A DNA stretch of 64,000 bases from Chryseobacterium gotjawalense (GTDB lineage: Bacteria; Bacteroidota; Bacteroidia; Flavobacteriales; Weeksellaceae), in contig NZ_CP124855.1 of NCBI RefSeq assembly GCF_030012525.1, forward strand, positions 1,612,001 to 1,676,000, written 5' to 3'. The translations under genes and the position numbers were made by a program. Under the pieces are notes generated by a model. That model saw only the letters and a list, made by a program, of their open reading frames with translations. It had not been told where the DNA came from and searched no databases. Below, piece after piece: positions 8,274 to 16,880 of the stretch (position 1 is its first letter; each line of letters begins with the position of its first letter).

Positions 8274-9470
8274 TTAACCGGGAAACTTTGAAGACGTGGA
8301 ATTTTCAGAATCAGCAATCGAATTTCCCACCCAAAAACCCGTACTGAAACAAGCCTGCAAAAGATAACCTCCTGTTGGCGCTTCCCAGTCAACCATTTCT
8401 CCTGCGCAAAAAATGCCGGGAAAGTTTTTCAATTCAAGATTGGAATTCAACGCCGAAAAAGCAACGCCGCCTGCAGTGGAAATAACTTCATCAATCGGTC
8501 TGAAACTTAAAACTTCAATCGGAAATTTTTTAATCATTTTTGATAAAATTTCAACATCGGTGTAGGTTTCCTTGTCTAAAGTTTTTAAAAGATTAATGGC
8601 GGTGGTCGATAATTTTAAATTTCTTTTTAAAACCGGACTTATTTTATCGGACCTTTCTAATTCTGATAGAATTTCATTTTCTGTTAAATTGGGTTTCAGA
8701 TCAATATGGATCATCACAGGAAAATCATATTTCCTGGTAAATCGGTTTAAATAATAAATCGGACTTCCTTCAATACCATATTTGGTGAATACGATTTCGC
8801 CAGTTTTACTTTGATCATCAAAAGAAACTTTGATGTTTTTTAGATATTGACCTTGTAGTAAATGATATTTTTCGGGAGTATTATATCCGGAATTCGCAGA
8901 TTGCAAAGGCGTTATTCCAATATTTTTCGCCATTAAAGTTTCGACCCATTTTGCATCAGAACCGGTTTTTTTCCAGGAACCACCACCCAGGGCTAAAATT
9001 AATTTTGAATACTTGACAGTTACATTTTTATCATTATTTTTAAGATAAACTGAAGAATCATCAAAATCTATAAAAGTATATTCATAATGGATTTCCACTC
9101 CAATTTTTTCCAGATGATTCAACCAGGCCTTTAAAACCTGAATCGGTTTGAAATTTTTGGTCGGAAAAATCTTGCCTGAACTTCCGACATAAGTGGTGAT
9201 CCCAAGATCCGAAAGCCACTGAATTACTTTTTGATTATCAAACTGGCGAACAATTTCCTGAATTTCCGGGGCTTCGTATTTCTTTACAAAAGATTCGGTT
9301 TCTTCGCTGTGCGTCAAATTAAATCCGCCATTTCCAGCGACCAGAAACTTTCTGGCGGCCGCTTTATTCTGTTCATAGACCTGAACTTTAAATCCTTTTT
9401 CGGCTAAAATCTGTGCCGCCATTAATCCGGCGGGACCGGCTCCAATAATGATAATTTGATCTTCGTTCAT
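8274..9470 (-). CDS. HI0933-like NAD(P)/FAD-dependent oxidoreductase
   Basis: A 398-residue flavoprotein. The dinucleotide fold opens with IIGAGPAGLMAAQIL (residues 8-22), and the FAD-binding AARKFLVAGNGGFNLTHSEE block (about 38-57) is diagnostic for the HI0933/YhiN family. A second GGGSWKKTGSDA motif is near residue 165, and the C-terminal ICAGEMVDWEAPTGGYLLQACFSTG block is intact. The biochemical role of this widespread family is unsettled. Probably co-transcribed with purE downstream. Confidence 0.9.
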   Translation of the reverse strand: MNEDQIIIIGAGPAGLMAAQILAEKGFKVQVYEQNKAAARKFLVAGNGGFNLTHSEETESFVKKYEAPEIQEIVRQFDNQKVIQWLSDLGITTYVGSSGKIFPTKNFKPIQVLKAWLNHLEKIGVEIHYEYTFIDFDDSSVYLKNNDKNVTVKYSKLILALGGGSWKKTGSDAKWVETLMAKNIGITPLQSANSGYNTPEKYHLLQGQYLKNIKVSFDDQSKTGEIVFTKYGIEGSPIYYLNRFTRKYDFPVMIHIDLKPNLTENEILSELERSDKISPVLKRNLKLSTTAINLLKTLDKETYTDVEILSKMIKKFPIEVLSFRPIDEVISTAGGVAFSALNSNLELKNFPGIFCAGEMVDWEAPTGGYLLQACFSTGFWVGNSIADSENSTSSKFPG

Positions 9471-9528
9471 GATTCAACAATTCGGATTTTGTTTGATAAC
9501 AATGAGAATTTCATCTGTCGGTTATCCT

Positions 9529-10002
9529 TCATGATTGCCAATCTTTATACGGATCATTCACCAAATTTGAATTATAATATTTTTCGTCTCCCGTTACTTC
9601 GCTATCGATCCAGTCAGGAAGAGTGAAGGTTTCGTCTTCGCTTGTCAATTCGATTTCTGCTACGAGAAGTCCTGCGTTATTTCCCAAAAACTCATCAACT
9701 TCCCAAACGTGTCCGCCAACGGATATTTTGAATCTGATTTTGGAAAGTTCCGCCACAGAAAACTGATCCAGCAGTTCTTTGGCTTCACCGACAGCGATTT
9801 CATATTCGTATTCTGCTCTTGTTGCACCGACTGAAATTCCTTTAATGGTAAGAAATCCTTTATCAGAAGTTTGTCGCACGCGAATTGTTTTATTGGGATC
9901 GGTCAGCAAATAACCCTGTCTGTAAAATTCACCTGCTGGTTTTTCGAGTTGTTGCCATTTGGTTTTGTTGACTAAAAATTTTCTTTCTATTTCTATTCCC
10001 AT
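9529..10002 (-). CDS. CYTH-domain protein (triphosphate tunnel metalloenzyme)
   Basis: 157 residues with the N-terminal EIERKFLV (ExExK) signature at residues 4-11. Further basic and acidic strands of the tunnel follow (IRVRQT, FLTIKG, RAEYEYEIAVGEA, RFKISVGGHVWEVDEFLG, AEIELTSEDE). Enzymes of this fold hydrolyse triphosphates such as thiamine triphosphate or inorganic tripolyphosphate, or act as class IV adenylate cyclases. Small bacterial members like this one are most often phosphatases. Substrate not determinable. Single gene. Confidence 0.9.
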   Translation of the reverse strand: MGIEIERKFLVNKTKWQQLEKPAGEFYRQGYLLTDPNKTIRVRQTSDKGFLTIKGISVGATRAEYEYEIAVGEAKELLDQFSVAELSKIRFKISVGGHVWEVDEFLGNNAGLLVAEIELTSEDETFTLPDWIDSEVTGDEKYYNSNLVNDPYKDWQS

Positions 10003-10105
10003 CTTGAGATTGTTCTAAAGTTATATTTATTTTCTTACAAACTTTATGCTTGTTTTTCTCAACTCTTTTATTCCTTTTCTTAATATTTAATTCTGAAAAT
10101 TTCAC

Positions 10106-10363
10106 TTAATCATAATGAAATCTACACTTAGCAATCAAGATCTCATCTTCTTGAAATTTATAAATCAAGCGGTGTTCATCATCGATTCTTCTCGACCAAA
10201 ATCCAGCGTATTTGTGTTTCAGCGGTTCTGGCTTTCCGATGCCTTCAAAAGGAGTTCGTGAAATATCCTTTAACAAATCATTTATCCGTTTCAGTTTTTT
10301 CTTATCGATTTTTTGCCAGTACAAATAATCTTCCCAGGATTCATCCACGAAAATATATTTCAT
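10106..10363 (-). CDS. Txe/YoeB-family toxin
   Basis: 85-residue ribosome-dependent mRNA endonuclease toxin of the RelE fold. The YoeB catalytic set is visible: Glu in GKPEPLK (about 45), Arg in SRRIDDEHRL (about 60-68) and the C-terminal FHYD with the catalytic histidine (residue 83). The tail ends exactly as in YoeB. The gene starts 1 nt after the antitoxin stop, so the two are translated from one mRNA. Confidence 0.94.
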   Translation of the reverse strand: MKYIFVDESWEDYLYWQKIDKKKLKRINDLLKDISRTPFEGIGKPEPLKHKYAGFWSRRIDDEHRLIYKFQEDEILIAKCRFHYD

Positions 10364-10364
10364 C

Positions 10365-10619
10365 TTATTCTTCGATTAATTCTTTAGAATAAGATTTTCC
10401 AATTTTCAATTTCTCGATGGCAGCATCTAATCGCATCTCATTCTTACGCGAAGACAGCTCGTAATTGGTTGCCATCAAAGAGTTGTATTCTTCCAAGGAC
10501 ATTACAACGATTCCAGAATCTTTGCCACGATTAATGATCAAGGTTTCAAAGTTTTTTGAAACGCGGTCTAAATAGGATTTGATATCTTTTCTAAAATCAG
10601 AAACACTAGCGATAAACAT
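10365..10619 (-). CDS. YefM/Phd-family antitoxin
   Basis: 84 residues. The N-terminal Phd/YefM DNA-binding fold shows ASVSDFRKDIKSYLDRVS (about 4-21), then a TLIINRGKDSGIVVMSLEEYNSL core (27-49). The charged C-terminal half should wrap the toxin. It precedes the YoeB-like toxin by 1 nt. A palindrome that overlaps its -7 box (10635-10656) is the likely autoregulatory operator. Confidence 0.93.
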   Translation of the reverse strand: MFIASVSDFRKDIKSYLDRVSKNFETLIINRGKDSGIVVMSLEEYNSLMATNYELSSRKNEMRLDAAIEKLKIGKSYSKELIEE

Positions 10620-10634
10620 AATTATGCGTTTTTA

Positions 10635-10656
10635 TTTGTACAAATTTACGTACAAA
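10635..10656 (-). promoter_or_regulatory. Palindromic operator overlapping the toxin-antitoxin promoter
   Basis: TTTGTAC (10635-10641) and GTACAAA (10650-10656) form a perfect 7-bp inverted repeat. On the minus strand the spacer contains TAAATTTG (complement of 10641-10648), a match to the TAnnTTTG -7 box. A TTG 20 nt upstream (complement of 10669-10671) can serve as -33. Binding of YefM or the YefM-YoeB complex here would block the promoter. Confidence 0.65.
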
Positions 10657-10780
10657 AAACAGATTGTGCAATTTTAAAAAGTTGAAATACAATTGCTTTA
10701 TATTTTCTCCGAAAACCAAAATTAACAAGGATAATTTTCAACAATTTGCCTTATTCATTGTTCAATTCTCCCATAAAATC

Positions 10781-10788
10781 TACCTTTG
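10781..10788 (+). promoter_or_regulatory. Promoter of the EamA transporter gene
   Basis: TACCTTTG is a perfect TAnnTTTG -7 box. A TTG at 10758-10760 lies 20 nt before it as a -33. The start site expected near 10795 excludes an in-frame ATG at 10664 as the gene start and supports 10856. Confidence 0.6.
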
Positions 10789-10855
10789 CACGACTACAAA
10801 AAACAATTTTTTTAGCGATACTTTTAATTCCACCAAATACAATTCCACAATTTTC

Positions 10856-11755
10856 ATGTTCAAAGACCCCAAATTAGTTCTCGCAATTGTCACCGTCGCC
10901 TTGGTTTGGGGAACGACTTTCTTAGGAATCAGAATCGCCGTAGAAACGATTCCGCCTTGGTTTGTCGCCGGAATCCGTCAGTTTTTAGCCGGGATTATTT
11001 TATTGGTGTATCTGCTGTTTTCAAAAAACTTAAAATGGATCGGCTGGAAAAGTTTAAAAAATCAAATTATCCTCGCCTCTTTAATGCTAATCGTCGCAAA
11101 CGGAATGACGACCGTCGCCGAAAAACATTTGACAAGCAGTTTGGCCTCACTCATCAGCTCCACTTCTCCACTTCTGGTTTTTATTTTGAGCCTGTTTTTC
11201 AGTTTACAAAAATTTACTTTTCGGGGATTAATTGGCGTGCTGTTAGGATTTTCGGGGATCTTGCTGATCTTCAAAAACGGCCTGCAGGATTTACTCCACG
11301 CAGAATATAGAATGGGAATCATTTACATGTTTTTTGCCATTTTCGGTTGGGCATTTGGAACGGTTTTCTCAAAAAAAATGCTTCATCAGCCGCAGAATAT
11401 ATCGCTCAATCTGTTTTATCAGTTTAGTTTCGCCGGCATTGTACAGATTATTTTCGGATTTCTTTTGTCGGAAAACATCAATATTTACAGCTGGACTTTA
11501 AAGAGTTTGTCTGCTACGGTTTATCTCGCTCTGTTTGGTTCTGTGATTGCTTTTTTTGCCTTTCATTTCGCTTTAAAAAGAATTTCAACTATCCAGATTT
11601 CGATCCTTTCTTACGTGAATACGATTATTGCGATTTTTCTGGGTTGGCTGGTTTTAAGCGAGCCCATTTCACTCCAGTTTATTGTCGCGGCAGCACTGAT
11701 TATCACAGGAGTTTTCATCACCAATTACAAACCGGGAATGTTTAAAAAAGCCTGA
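10856..11755 (+). CDS. EamA/DMT-family transporter
   Basis: Start at 10856 gives 299 residues with two EamA repeats and about ten membrane helices, normal for the family. Repeat one opens with ALVWGTTFLGIRIAVETIPPW (the WGT..L.IK-like signature), and repeat two with YMFFAIFGWAFGTVFSKK (about 155-172). An in-frame ATG at 10664 would add 64 polar residues lying upstream of the promoter, so it was rejected. Such proteins export amino acids or other metabolites across the inner membrane; substrate unknown. Single gene. Confidence 0.9.
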   Translation: MFKDPKLVLAIVTVALVWGTTFLGIRIAVETIPPWFVAGIRQFLAGIILLVYLLFSKNLKWIGWKSLKNQIILASLMLIVANGMTTVAEKHLTSSLASLISSTSPLLVFILSLFFSLQKFTFRGLIGVLLGFSGILLIFKNGLQDLLHAEYRMGIIYMFFAIFGWAFGTVFSKKMLHQPQNISLNLFYQFSFAGIVQIIFGFLLSENINIYSWTLKSLSATVYLALFGSVIAFFAFHFALKRISTIQISILSYVNTIIAIFLGWLVLSEPISLQFIVAAALIITGVFITNYKPGMFKKA

Positions 11756-11953
11756 TTCGTTTTTATTTGAACGCCTTTTTCCATCTGAAATTATTCTCAG
11801 CTTTTTCGAAGGAATTCCGTTTTTTTGCAGTTACATTTCATGTTACAAAAGAAAGAGTTCAGTTTAAGTTCATTCAAGATACTTTAATAAAAGACATTAT
11901 TATAATACCGTTTCACTTTAGTAAAAAAGACGATTTTTTTTGAATCGAAAAAA

Positions 11954-12682
11954 TCAGACAGAATATTTTAAAGATAGGTCTTTCAGATAATTATCTACCT
12001 TCATTAAATGGGTGCCGAACCACGAAAATGCTTCACCATCAACTAAGATGATTTCTTTTGTCGGCATTTGTTTCTGAAGTTCATCGATATGTTTTTGCTG
12101 AAATGGAAATGGTTCTGAGGAAAGAAAAATAAGGTCTGCTTCCTTCAATTCTTCCATCGAAATTTCAGGGTATCTTTTTCTGTTTTTAAATAAATTTTCG
12201 AATCCCGATTTCTGTAAAACTTCATTAATAAAAGTATCAGAACCTACGCTCATATAAGGATTTTTCCAAATTAAATAGGCGATTTTTTTCGGAGAAGAAA
12301 CCTTAATATCATTAAAAACAGAATTGATTTTCTGATTAAAATCTTGTGCTGAAATCTCTTTATTTAAAAGTTTTCCGAGCTCAGAAATGAAATCCTGATT
12401 GTCTTCTAAAGTTTCAATATCGGTGACCCAAACTTTAAAATCTTTCATCAGTTCTTCAACTTGAAGTTTTTCATTTTCTTCTTTATTGGCAATGATCAAA
12501 TCAGGTTTCAGTGATTTAATTTTTTCAATATTCAAATTTTTAGTTCCACCGATAATTTCCACATTTCTCACCAGATCTAAGGGATGAATGCAGAATTTTG
12601 TCCTTCCGATAACTTCATCAGCCGTTAAACCAAAATCAAATAATGTTTCGGTAATACTGGGAACCAGTGAAATGATTTTCAT
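11954..12682 (-). CDS. BtuF-like helical-backbone metal-receptor protein without signal peptide
   Basis: 242 residues of the class III periplasmic-binding fold (BtuF/FhuD type): IISLVPSITETLFDFGL at the N-terminus, GRTKFCIHP (about 26-34), LKPDLIIANKEEN (about 58-70) and a VGSDTFINEVLQKSGFEN block near 150. The protein starts directly on the first beta strand, with no signal peptide or lipobox, and the gene begins only 5 nt after the mgtE stop, so no longer form fits. It should therefore stay in the cytoplasm. No BtuC/BtuD genes are nearby. Ligand (corrinoid or metal chelate) unknown. Confidence 0.82.
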   Translation of the reverse strand: MKIISLVPSITETLFDFGLTADEVIGRTKFCIHPLDLVRNVEIIGGTKNLNIEKIKSLKPDLIIANKEENEKLQVEELMKDFKVWVTDIETLEDNQDFISELGKLLNKEISAQDFNQKINSVFNDIKVSSPKKIAYLIWKNPYMSVGSDTFINEVLQKSGFENLFKNRKRYPEISMEELKEADLIFLSSEPFPFQQKHIDELQKQMPTKEIILVDGEAFSWFGTHLMKVDNYLKDLSLKYSV

Positions 12683-12687
12683 GAAAG

Positions 12688-14007
12688 TTAAAGTAATTTA
12701 CCCGCCAGAAACATACCTGCGACGGTGAAGTAAATAATCAAACCGGTTACATCGACTAAAGTGGCGACGAAAGGTGCCGAAGAAGTCGCAGGATCGAGTT
12801 TGAATTTTTTCAAAACAAATGGAATCATCGACCCCGAAAGGGTACCCCACAATATTATTAATAAGAGGGAAACCGCGATACTGAATGCAATATAGATCCA
12901 GTGTTCTCCATAATCATACAAACCTGTTTCCTGCCAGATCATGATTCTGATGAAACCGATAACTCCCAGAATTCCACCAAGGAAAACTCCGGAGACAATT
13001 TCTTTCCGCATGACGTACCACCAGTCTTTCAACCCGATTTCCTGGAGCGCCATGGCACGGATGATCAAGGTTGCAGCCTGAGAACCGGAGTTCCCGCCAC
13101 TGGAAATAATCAAGGGTACAAATAATGCAAGCACCACTGCTTTTTCGATTTCATGTTCGAAAAATCCCATGGCCGAAGCCGTTAACATTTCAGAAAAGAA
13201 AAGAATCACCAACCAGGTTCCTCTTTTTTTGATCATTTCCGTCCATGAAGTCTGGGTATAAGGCATATCGAGCGCATCAACACCCCCGAATCTCTGAATA
13301 TCTTCGGTATTTTGTGCTTCGATCTGATCCAAAATATCATCGATGGTTACGATCCCCACCAGAACGCCACTTTCTGTGACAATCGGCAAAGCAGACCGGT
13401 CATATTTCTCGAAATAGGTGACCGCATCTTCTTTCGTAGTGGTGGTTGTAATGGCAACAAAATGATTATCGGTAATTTCTGAGATCAGCGTATCTTCTTC
13501 TGCCAATAACAGGGAACCGATTGCGATATCGTCTACCAGGCGGTTTCGTTCATCAACCACATAAAGATGGTTCATGGTTTCTACCTTTTTACCTACTTTT
13601 TTTATCTGTTGAAAACATCTTTTTACCGTCCATTCTTTACGGATCTGAATATAATATGGCGTCATCAGACGCGCAATGGAATCTACGTGATACCCCAAAA
13701 GCTTCAGTGCGATTCTTCTTTCCTGAGGATTAAGATGATTGATGGAATATCTGATCAGTTCATCAGGAAAATCCTCTAAAAGTGCGGTTCTGTCATCCGG
13801 ACTCATGGCGTTCAGAATCTCAGAAACCTCCTCACTGCCTATTCCGCGAATGGTTTCTTCCTGGAAATCCGGATCTAAATGGGAGAATACATCTGCTTTG
13901 TATTCCTTCGGAACTTTTAGAAATGCCAAAAGACGCTCATCAGCGCGAAGTTGGCTGAGCGTTTCTGCAATATCCTGCGGATTAAAAATGAGTTCCTGAG
14001 TTTCCAA
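12688..14007 (-). CDS. mgtE: Magnesium transporter MgtE
   Basis: 439 residues. The N-terminal alpha-helical gate domain (about 1-130, with [13 protein letters not shown]) is followed by two CBS domains (about 135-255, with [12 protein letters not shown] and [14 protein letters not shown]). A five-helix membrane domain (about 285-439) carries the [21 protein letters not shown] pore motif and the [21 protein letters not shown] segment. MgtE is a Mg2+ channel gated by cytosolic Mg2+ bound at the N and CBS domains. The BtuF-like gene follows 5 nt downstream, suggesting one transcript. A good -7 box lies 22 nt upstream. Confidence 0.96.
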   Translation of the reverse strand: METQELIFNPQDIAETLSQLRADERLLAFLKVPKEYKADVFSHLDPDFQEETIRGIGSEEVSEILNAMSPDDRTALLEDFPDELIRYSINHLNPQERRIALKLLGYHVDSIARLMTPYYIQIRKEWTVKRCFQQIKKVGKKVETMNHLYVVDERNRLVDDIAIGSLLLAEEDTLISEITDNHFVAITTTTTKEDAVTYFEKYDRSALPIVTESGVLVGIVTIDDILDQIEAQNTEDIQRFGGVDALDMPYTQTSWTEMIKKRGTWLVILFFSEMLTASAMGFFEHEIEKAVVLALFVPLIISSGGNSGSQAATLIIRAMALQEIGLKDWWYVMRKEIVSGVFLGGILGVIGFIRIMIWQETGLYDYGEHWIYIAFSIAVSLLLIILWGTLSGSMIPFVLKKFKLDPATSSAPFVATLVDVTGLIIYFTVAGMFLAGKLL

Positions 14008-14410
14008 AGAGGGTATTTATTAAGATGTGCAAAAGTAGCGAAAATAAAAAAGATAGAGAATTAAAAAAAATGTGTTTTTGAGAATTAACGGGTAATTCCA
14101 TCCTATAATAGTTCAATTCAAAAAAACAAAATGAACACTATCGGCAAACGGTTATCATTCCGGCAGATCGCGAAGTAAAACTTAAAAAAGTTTCTTACCA
14201 ACGCGCTGACCTTCTTTTCAGCAATTCTGTTCGCAGTATTTTTCAAAACATTAAAATACTCAATACCAAACCCTTAATTAACTTGCGTTAGTTAAAAACG
14301 ATAATTCCTGTTTTCCCGGTTGCTGTGAGCGCAAATTTTTGCATTAGATCTTAAAAAATTTAACTTTCCTTTACAATACTTTCAAAGACAATTTTTATTA
14401 AATTTACGTC
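14008..14410. other. Intergenic region between mgtE and the Nudix gene (403 bp)
   Basis: Shared upstream region of two divergent genes. It contains the mgtE -7 box (14030-14037) and a weaker TAAATTTA box 6 nt before the Nudix ATG. Between them an open stretch (about 14111-14285) reads without stops in one frame but resembles no family I know. No repeat, RNA or terminator was recognised. Confidence 0.5.
14030..14037 (-). promoter_or_regulatory. -7 box TACTTTTG for mgtE
   Basis: The complement of 14030-14037 reads TACTTTTG, a perfect TAnnTTTG match 22 nt before the mgtE start codon. No clear -33 element was identified. Confidence 0.5.
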
Positions 14411-15040
14411 ATGAAAACCTTTGGCAGAGATTTACTCACAAAAATACAGCAGGCAAAACTTCAGGGTGAAGCTGCGCACGAAATTTATTCGCCTCCCTAT
14501 CGGCCGCTTTATTCCTACGATGAAATTTTAACAAAAAATCCAAAATTCGCGGCTGTCAATATTTTATTATATTTAAAAAATAACGAATGGTATCTGCCTC
14601 TCATCGTGCGCAGTGAAAATGAACGTGACCGGCACAGCGGTCAAATTTCTTTACCAGGCGGAAAAAAAGAAGATTTTGATCCTGATTTTGGAGCAACTGC
14701 CAAACGGGAAACTTCGGAAGAAGTAGGAATTAAGGAACATTATATTAGAATTATCCGCGAGCTTTCCCCCATTTACATTCCGCCGAGCAATTTTTACGTG
14801 AAAGCGTTTGTTTCTTACACGAAGAAAAATCCCGAGTTTATTCTTCAGCAAAGTGAAGCGGTTGAATTGATCGAATTTCCAATATCCTCTATTCTAAGTC
14901 TGGATAATGAACCGGAAATGAGAGTTTTACCGAGTTCCCGCGGTGTGAAAGTTCCGGTAATTGATTTCAACGGCTATATCATCTGGGGCGCGACTTCGAT
15001 GATATTAAGCGAGTTTAGTCAGTTGCTGAAAAATTTGTAA
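14411..15040 (+). CDS. Nudix hydrolase, CoA pyrophosphatase-like
   Basis: 209 residues. The CoA-pyrophosphatase signature is clear: LIVRSENERDRHSGQISLPGG (about 60-80) matches the NuCoA motif preceding the Nudix box GG...ETSEEVGI (about 79-102). Enzymes of this group cut CoA to 3',5'-ADP and phosphopantetheine and may clear oxidised CoA. Cytoplasmic. The acyltransferase gene starts 26 nt downstream, so co-transcription is likely. The start codon is only 6 nt after a TAAATTTA box. Confidence 0.9.
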   Translation: MKTFGRDLLTKIQQAKLQGEAAHEIYSPPYRPLYSYDEILTKNPKFAAVNILLYLKNNEWYLPLIVRSENERDRHSGQISLPGGKKEDFDPDFGATAKRETSEEVGIKEHYIRIIRELSPIYIPPSNFYVKAFVSYTKKNPEFILQQSEAVELIEFPISSILSLDNEPEMRVLPSSRGVKVPVIDFNGYIIWGATSMILSEFSQLLKNL

Positions 15041-15065
15041 ATTCGCGGACTATGTTAATTAGATA

Positions 15066-15863
15066 ATGGCCAAGAAAAATATTTTCACGGATGCCTTTGG
15101 TAATCTGTATTTCCTTAAAAGACTGATTATTTTCGTCTTAGGAATGATTTCCTACAGAAGGTTCAATGGTTTTAATAAACTGAAGATTTCCGGTACTGAA
15201 AACCTGGTGGATCTTCCGGATTCCAATGTGCTTTTTGTCTCAAATCACCAGACCTATTTTGCAGATGTTGCAGCGATGTATCACGCTTTTTGTGCGGTAA
15301 ACAATGGTTATTTAAACTCCATTAAAAATCCGATTTATCTGCTTAATCCAAAAGTAGATTTCTATTACGTTGCTGCTGAAGAAACCATGAATAAAGGTTT
15401 AATGACGAAACTTTTTAAACTGGCAGGAGCGGTTACGGTAAAAAGAACATGGCGGGCAGAAGGGCACAACGTAAACAGAATGGTGGATTTAACCGAGGTT
15501 GAAAATATTATGAAAGCCCTGGACAACGGCTGGGTAATTACCTTTCCACAGGGCACAACTTCAGCTTTTGCACAAGGCAGAAAAGGAACGGCTAAACTGG
15601 TTAAAAACCAAAAGCCGATTGTGATTCCCATAAAAATAAATGGCTTTCGCCGCGCATTCGACAAAAAAGGTTTGCGGGTAAAAGTAACTGGCTGTACACC
15701 AACGATGGAATTCAAACCGGCTCTGGATATTGATTACGATAAGGACGACTCGCGAACCATCATGCATAAAATCATGGTGGCCATAGAACAAACCGAGGAT
15801 TTTAATGTTCTGCATGATTACGATGAAGAACGAAAAGCACAGAAAACCGAAGTTAAAAGTTAA
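15066..15863 (+). CDS. PlsC-like 1-acylglycerol-3-phosphate acyltransferase
   Basis: 265 residues. A membrane-proximal hydrophobic segment (about 17-30) precedes acyltransferase motif I, VSNHQTYFADVA (His61 to Asp67), and motif III, TFPQGTTSAF (about 158-167). The His-to-Asp spacing is five residues rather than the textbook four, an oddity that still keeps the NHQ context. The expected reaction is acyl transfer to lysophosphatidate at the inner membrane, but other acyl acceptors are possible. It lies in a run of four same-strand genes. Confidence 0.82.
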   Translation: MAKKNIFTDAFGNLYFLKRLIIFVLGMISYRRFNGFNKLKISGTENLVDLPDSNVLFVSNHQTYFADVAAMYHAFCAVNNGYLNSIKNPIYLLNPKVDFYYVAAEETMNKGLMTKLFKLAGAVTVKRTWRAEGHNVNRMVDLTEVENIMKALDNGWVITFPQGTTSAFAQGRKGTAKLVKNQKPIVIPIKINGFRRAFDKKGLRVKVTGCTPTMEFKPALDIDYDKDDSRTIMHKIMVAIEQTEDFNVLHDYDEERKAQKTEVKS

Positions 15864-15875
15864 TTATAGTTCATT

Positions 15876-16322
15876 ATGAAAAAACTGATTTTTGTCTTTT
15901 TATTAATTATTGCAGCAGGATGCAACAGTAGCAGTAATCAAAACAAATATTCTGATTTCGATTATAGTTTTGCGCGAAGTGGCGGCATCTCACCGATTTA
16001 TGAAAACTTGCTTATTAAAGGGAATAAAGTTCATTATTCATTTGAAGGGCAGGGAAAGAACATTAAAAAAAACTTTAGCATTTCTAATGAAGATTTGATA
16101 AAAATAGAAAATACACTCACCGAAAATAAGTTTACAAAAATTCAGGAGGATTATAAAAAATTATACGATAATATTTCTGTTGAAATCAATGTTAAAAAAG
16201 GAAATAATGCAGGCAACAAAAGCGATGCTTCTTTAATTATGCAAAAAAACCAACAGCATTGGGAAAAAATCGTCAGTGCTTTTCAGCAGATCATAAACAC
16301 CAATATAAAAACCGAATCCTAA
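15876..16322 (+). CDS. Small lipoprotein of unknown function
   Basis: 148 residues. A clear lipoprotein signal with lipobox IAAGC (Cys16) is followed by a Ser/Asn linker and a mixed polar domain (FDYSFARSGGISPIYENLLI; KIENTLTENKFTKIQEDYKKLYDNIS). No known family recognised. The gene follows the acyltransferase gene by 12 nt and precedes the 178-residue gene by 19 nt, so all are likely one operon. Anchored in a membrane facing the periplasm by inference. Confidence 0.75.
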   Translation: MKKLIFVFLLIIAAGCNSSSNQNKYSDFDYSFARSGGISPIYENLLIKGNKVHYSFEGQGKNIKKNFSISNEDLIKIENTLTENKFTKIQEDYKKLYDNISVEINVKKGNNAGNKSDASLIMQKNQQHWEKIVSAFQQIINTNIKTES

Positions 16323-16341
16323 TAACAATTCGACTCTACTG

Positions 16342-16878
16342 ATGGAAAATCTCTTCGAGGAATCAAAAAATAAAACAAGAGTTCTCATTCTAAGTACCCA
16401 AGCTTCTGTAGCCAGACTATTTCTTGAAATACTCCAGTTCCACGGAAAAGATTTTGACTTTTATTCTGACAACGGTGTCTTTACTAATTCAAATAATGAT
16501 TTCGTTATTTTTGAAACTTCAGATATCGCAAAAGCAACTTTGTTTAAACCGAATATCGTTCTGATGAGCTCTGAAATCTCCAGTGAACAGGCAATTTCTG
16601 TTTTAGAAAACATCATTCCGGGCGGTATTTTGGTCTACGATTCAAGCTTAGCTGAAACCGTAGAAAAATCATTAAACTTTTTCAGAAAGTTAGAATATTC
16701 GGGAACCAGTTTTTCAAAATCAAATTCTCATTTTACTTTGCACACCAATATTGGGGCAATTCCCATTTCGTCTTCTGATGAAAATTTAATTAAAAATATC
16801 GATGGTATAAAATTACTTTCTCAACAGTTTGGGGTGATGGAAGAGGATTTTTACGAGCCGGTGATGAATTTTGAATAG
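16342..16878 (+). CDS. Unknown protein, possibly a degenerate Mur-ligase-like domain
   Basis: 178 residues, no signal peptide. The segment KTRVLILSTQASVARLFLEIL (about 11-31) has the position and flanks of a Mur-ligase nucleotide loop, but the P-loop GKT/S is absent. What follows (HGKDFDFYSDN; FVIFETSDIA; FKPNIVLMSSE; IPGGILVYDSS) reads like the central domain of UDP-MurNAc-tripeptide ligase (Mpl) with its catalytic residues lost. The protein would bind no ATP in the usual way. This resemblance is from memory of the family and is weak. Last gene of the acyltransferase/lipoprotein run. Confidence 0.7.
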   Translation: MENLFEESKNKTRVLILSTQASVARLFLEILQFHGKDFDFYSDNGVFTNSNNDFVIFETSDIAKATLFKPNIVLMSSEISSEQAISVLENIIPGGILVYDSSLAETVEKSLNFFRKLEYSGTSFSKSNSHFTLHTNIGAIPISSSDENLIKNIDGIKLLSQQFGVMEEDFYEPVMNFE

Positions 16879-16880
16879 AA

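Noticed and set aside
10664-10855. Longer N-terminus for the EamA transporter
   Set aside because: It lies upstream of a good promoter and adds polar residues foreign to the family.
14111-14285. Open codon stretch between mgtE and the Nudix gene
   Set aside because: No start with support, no family resemblance, ends within AT-rich DNA.
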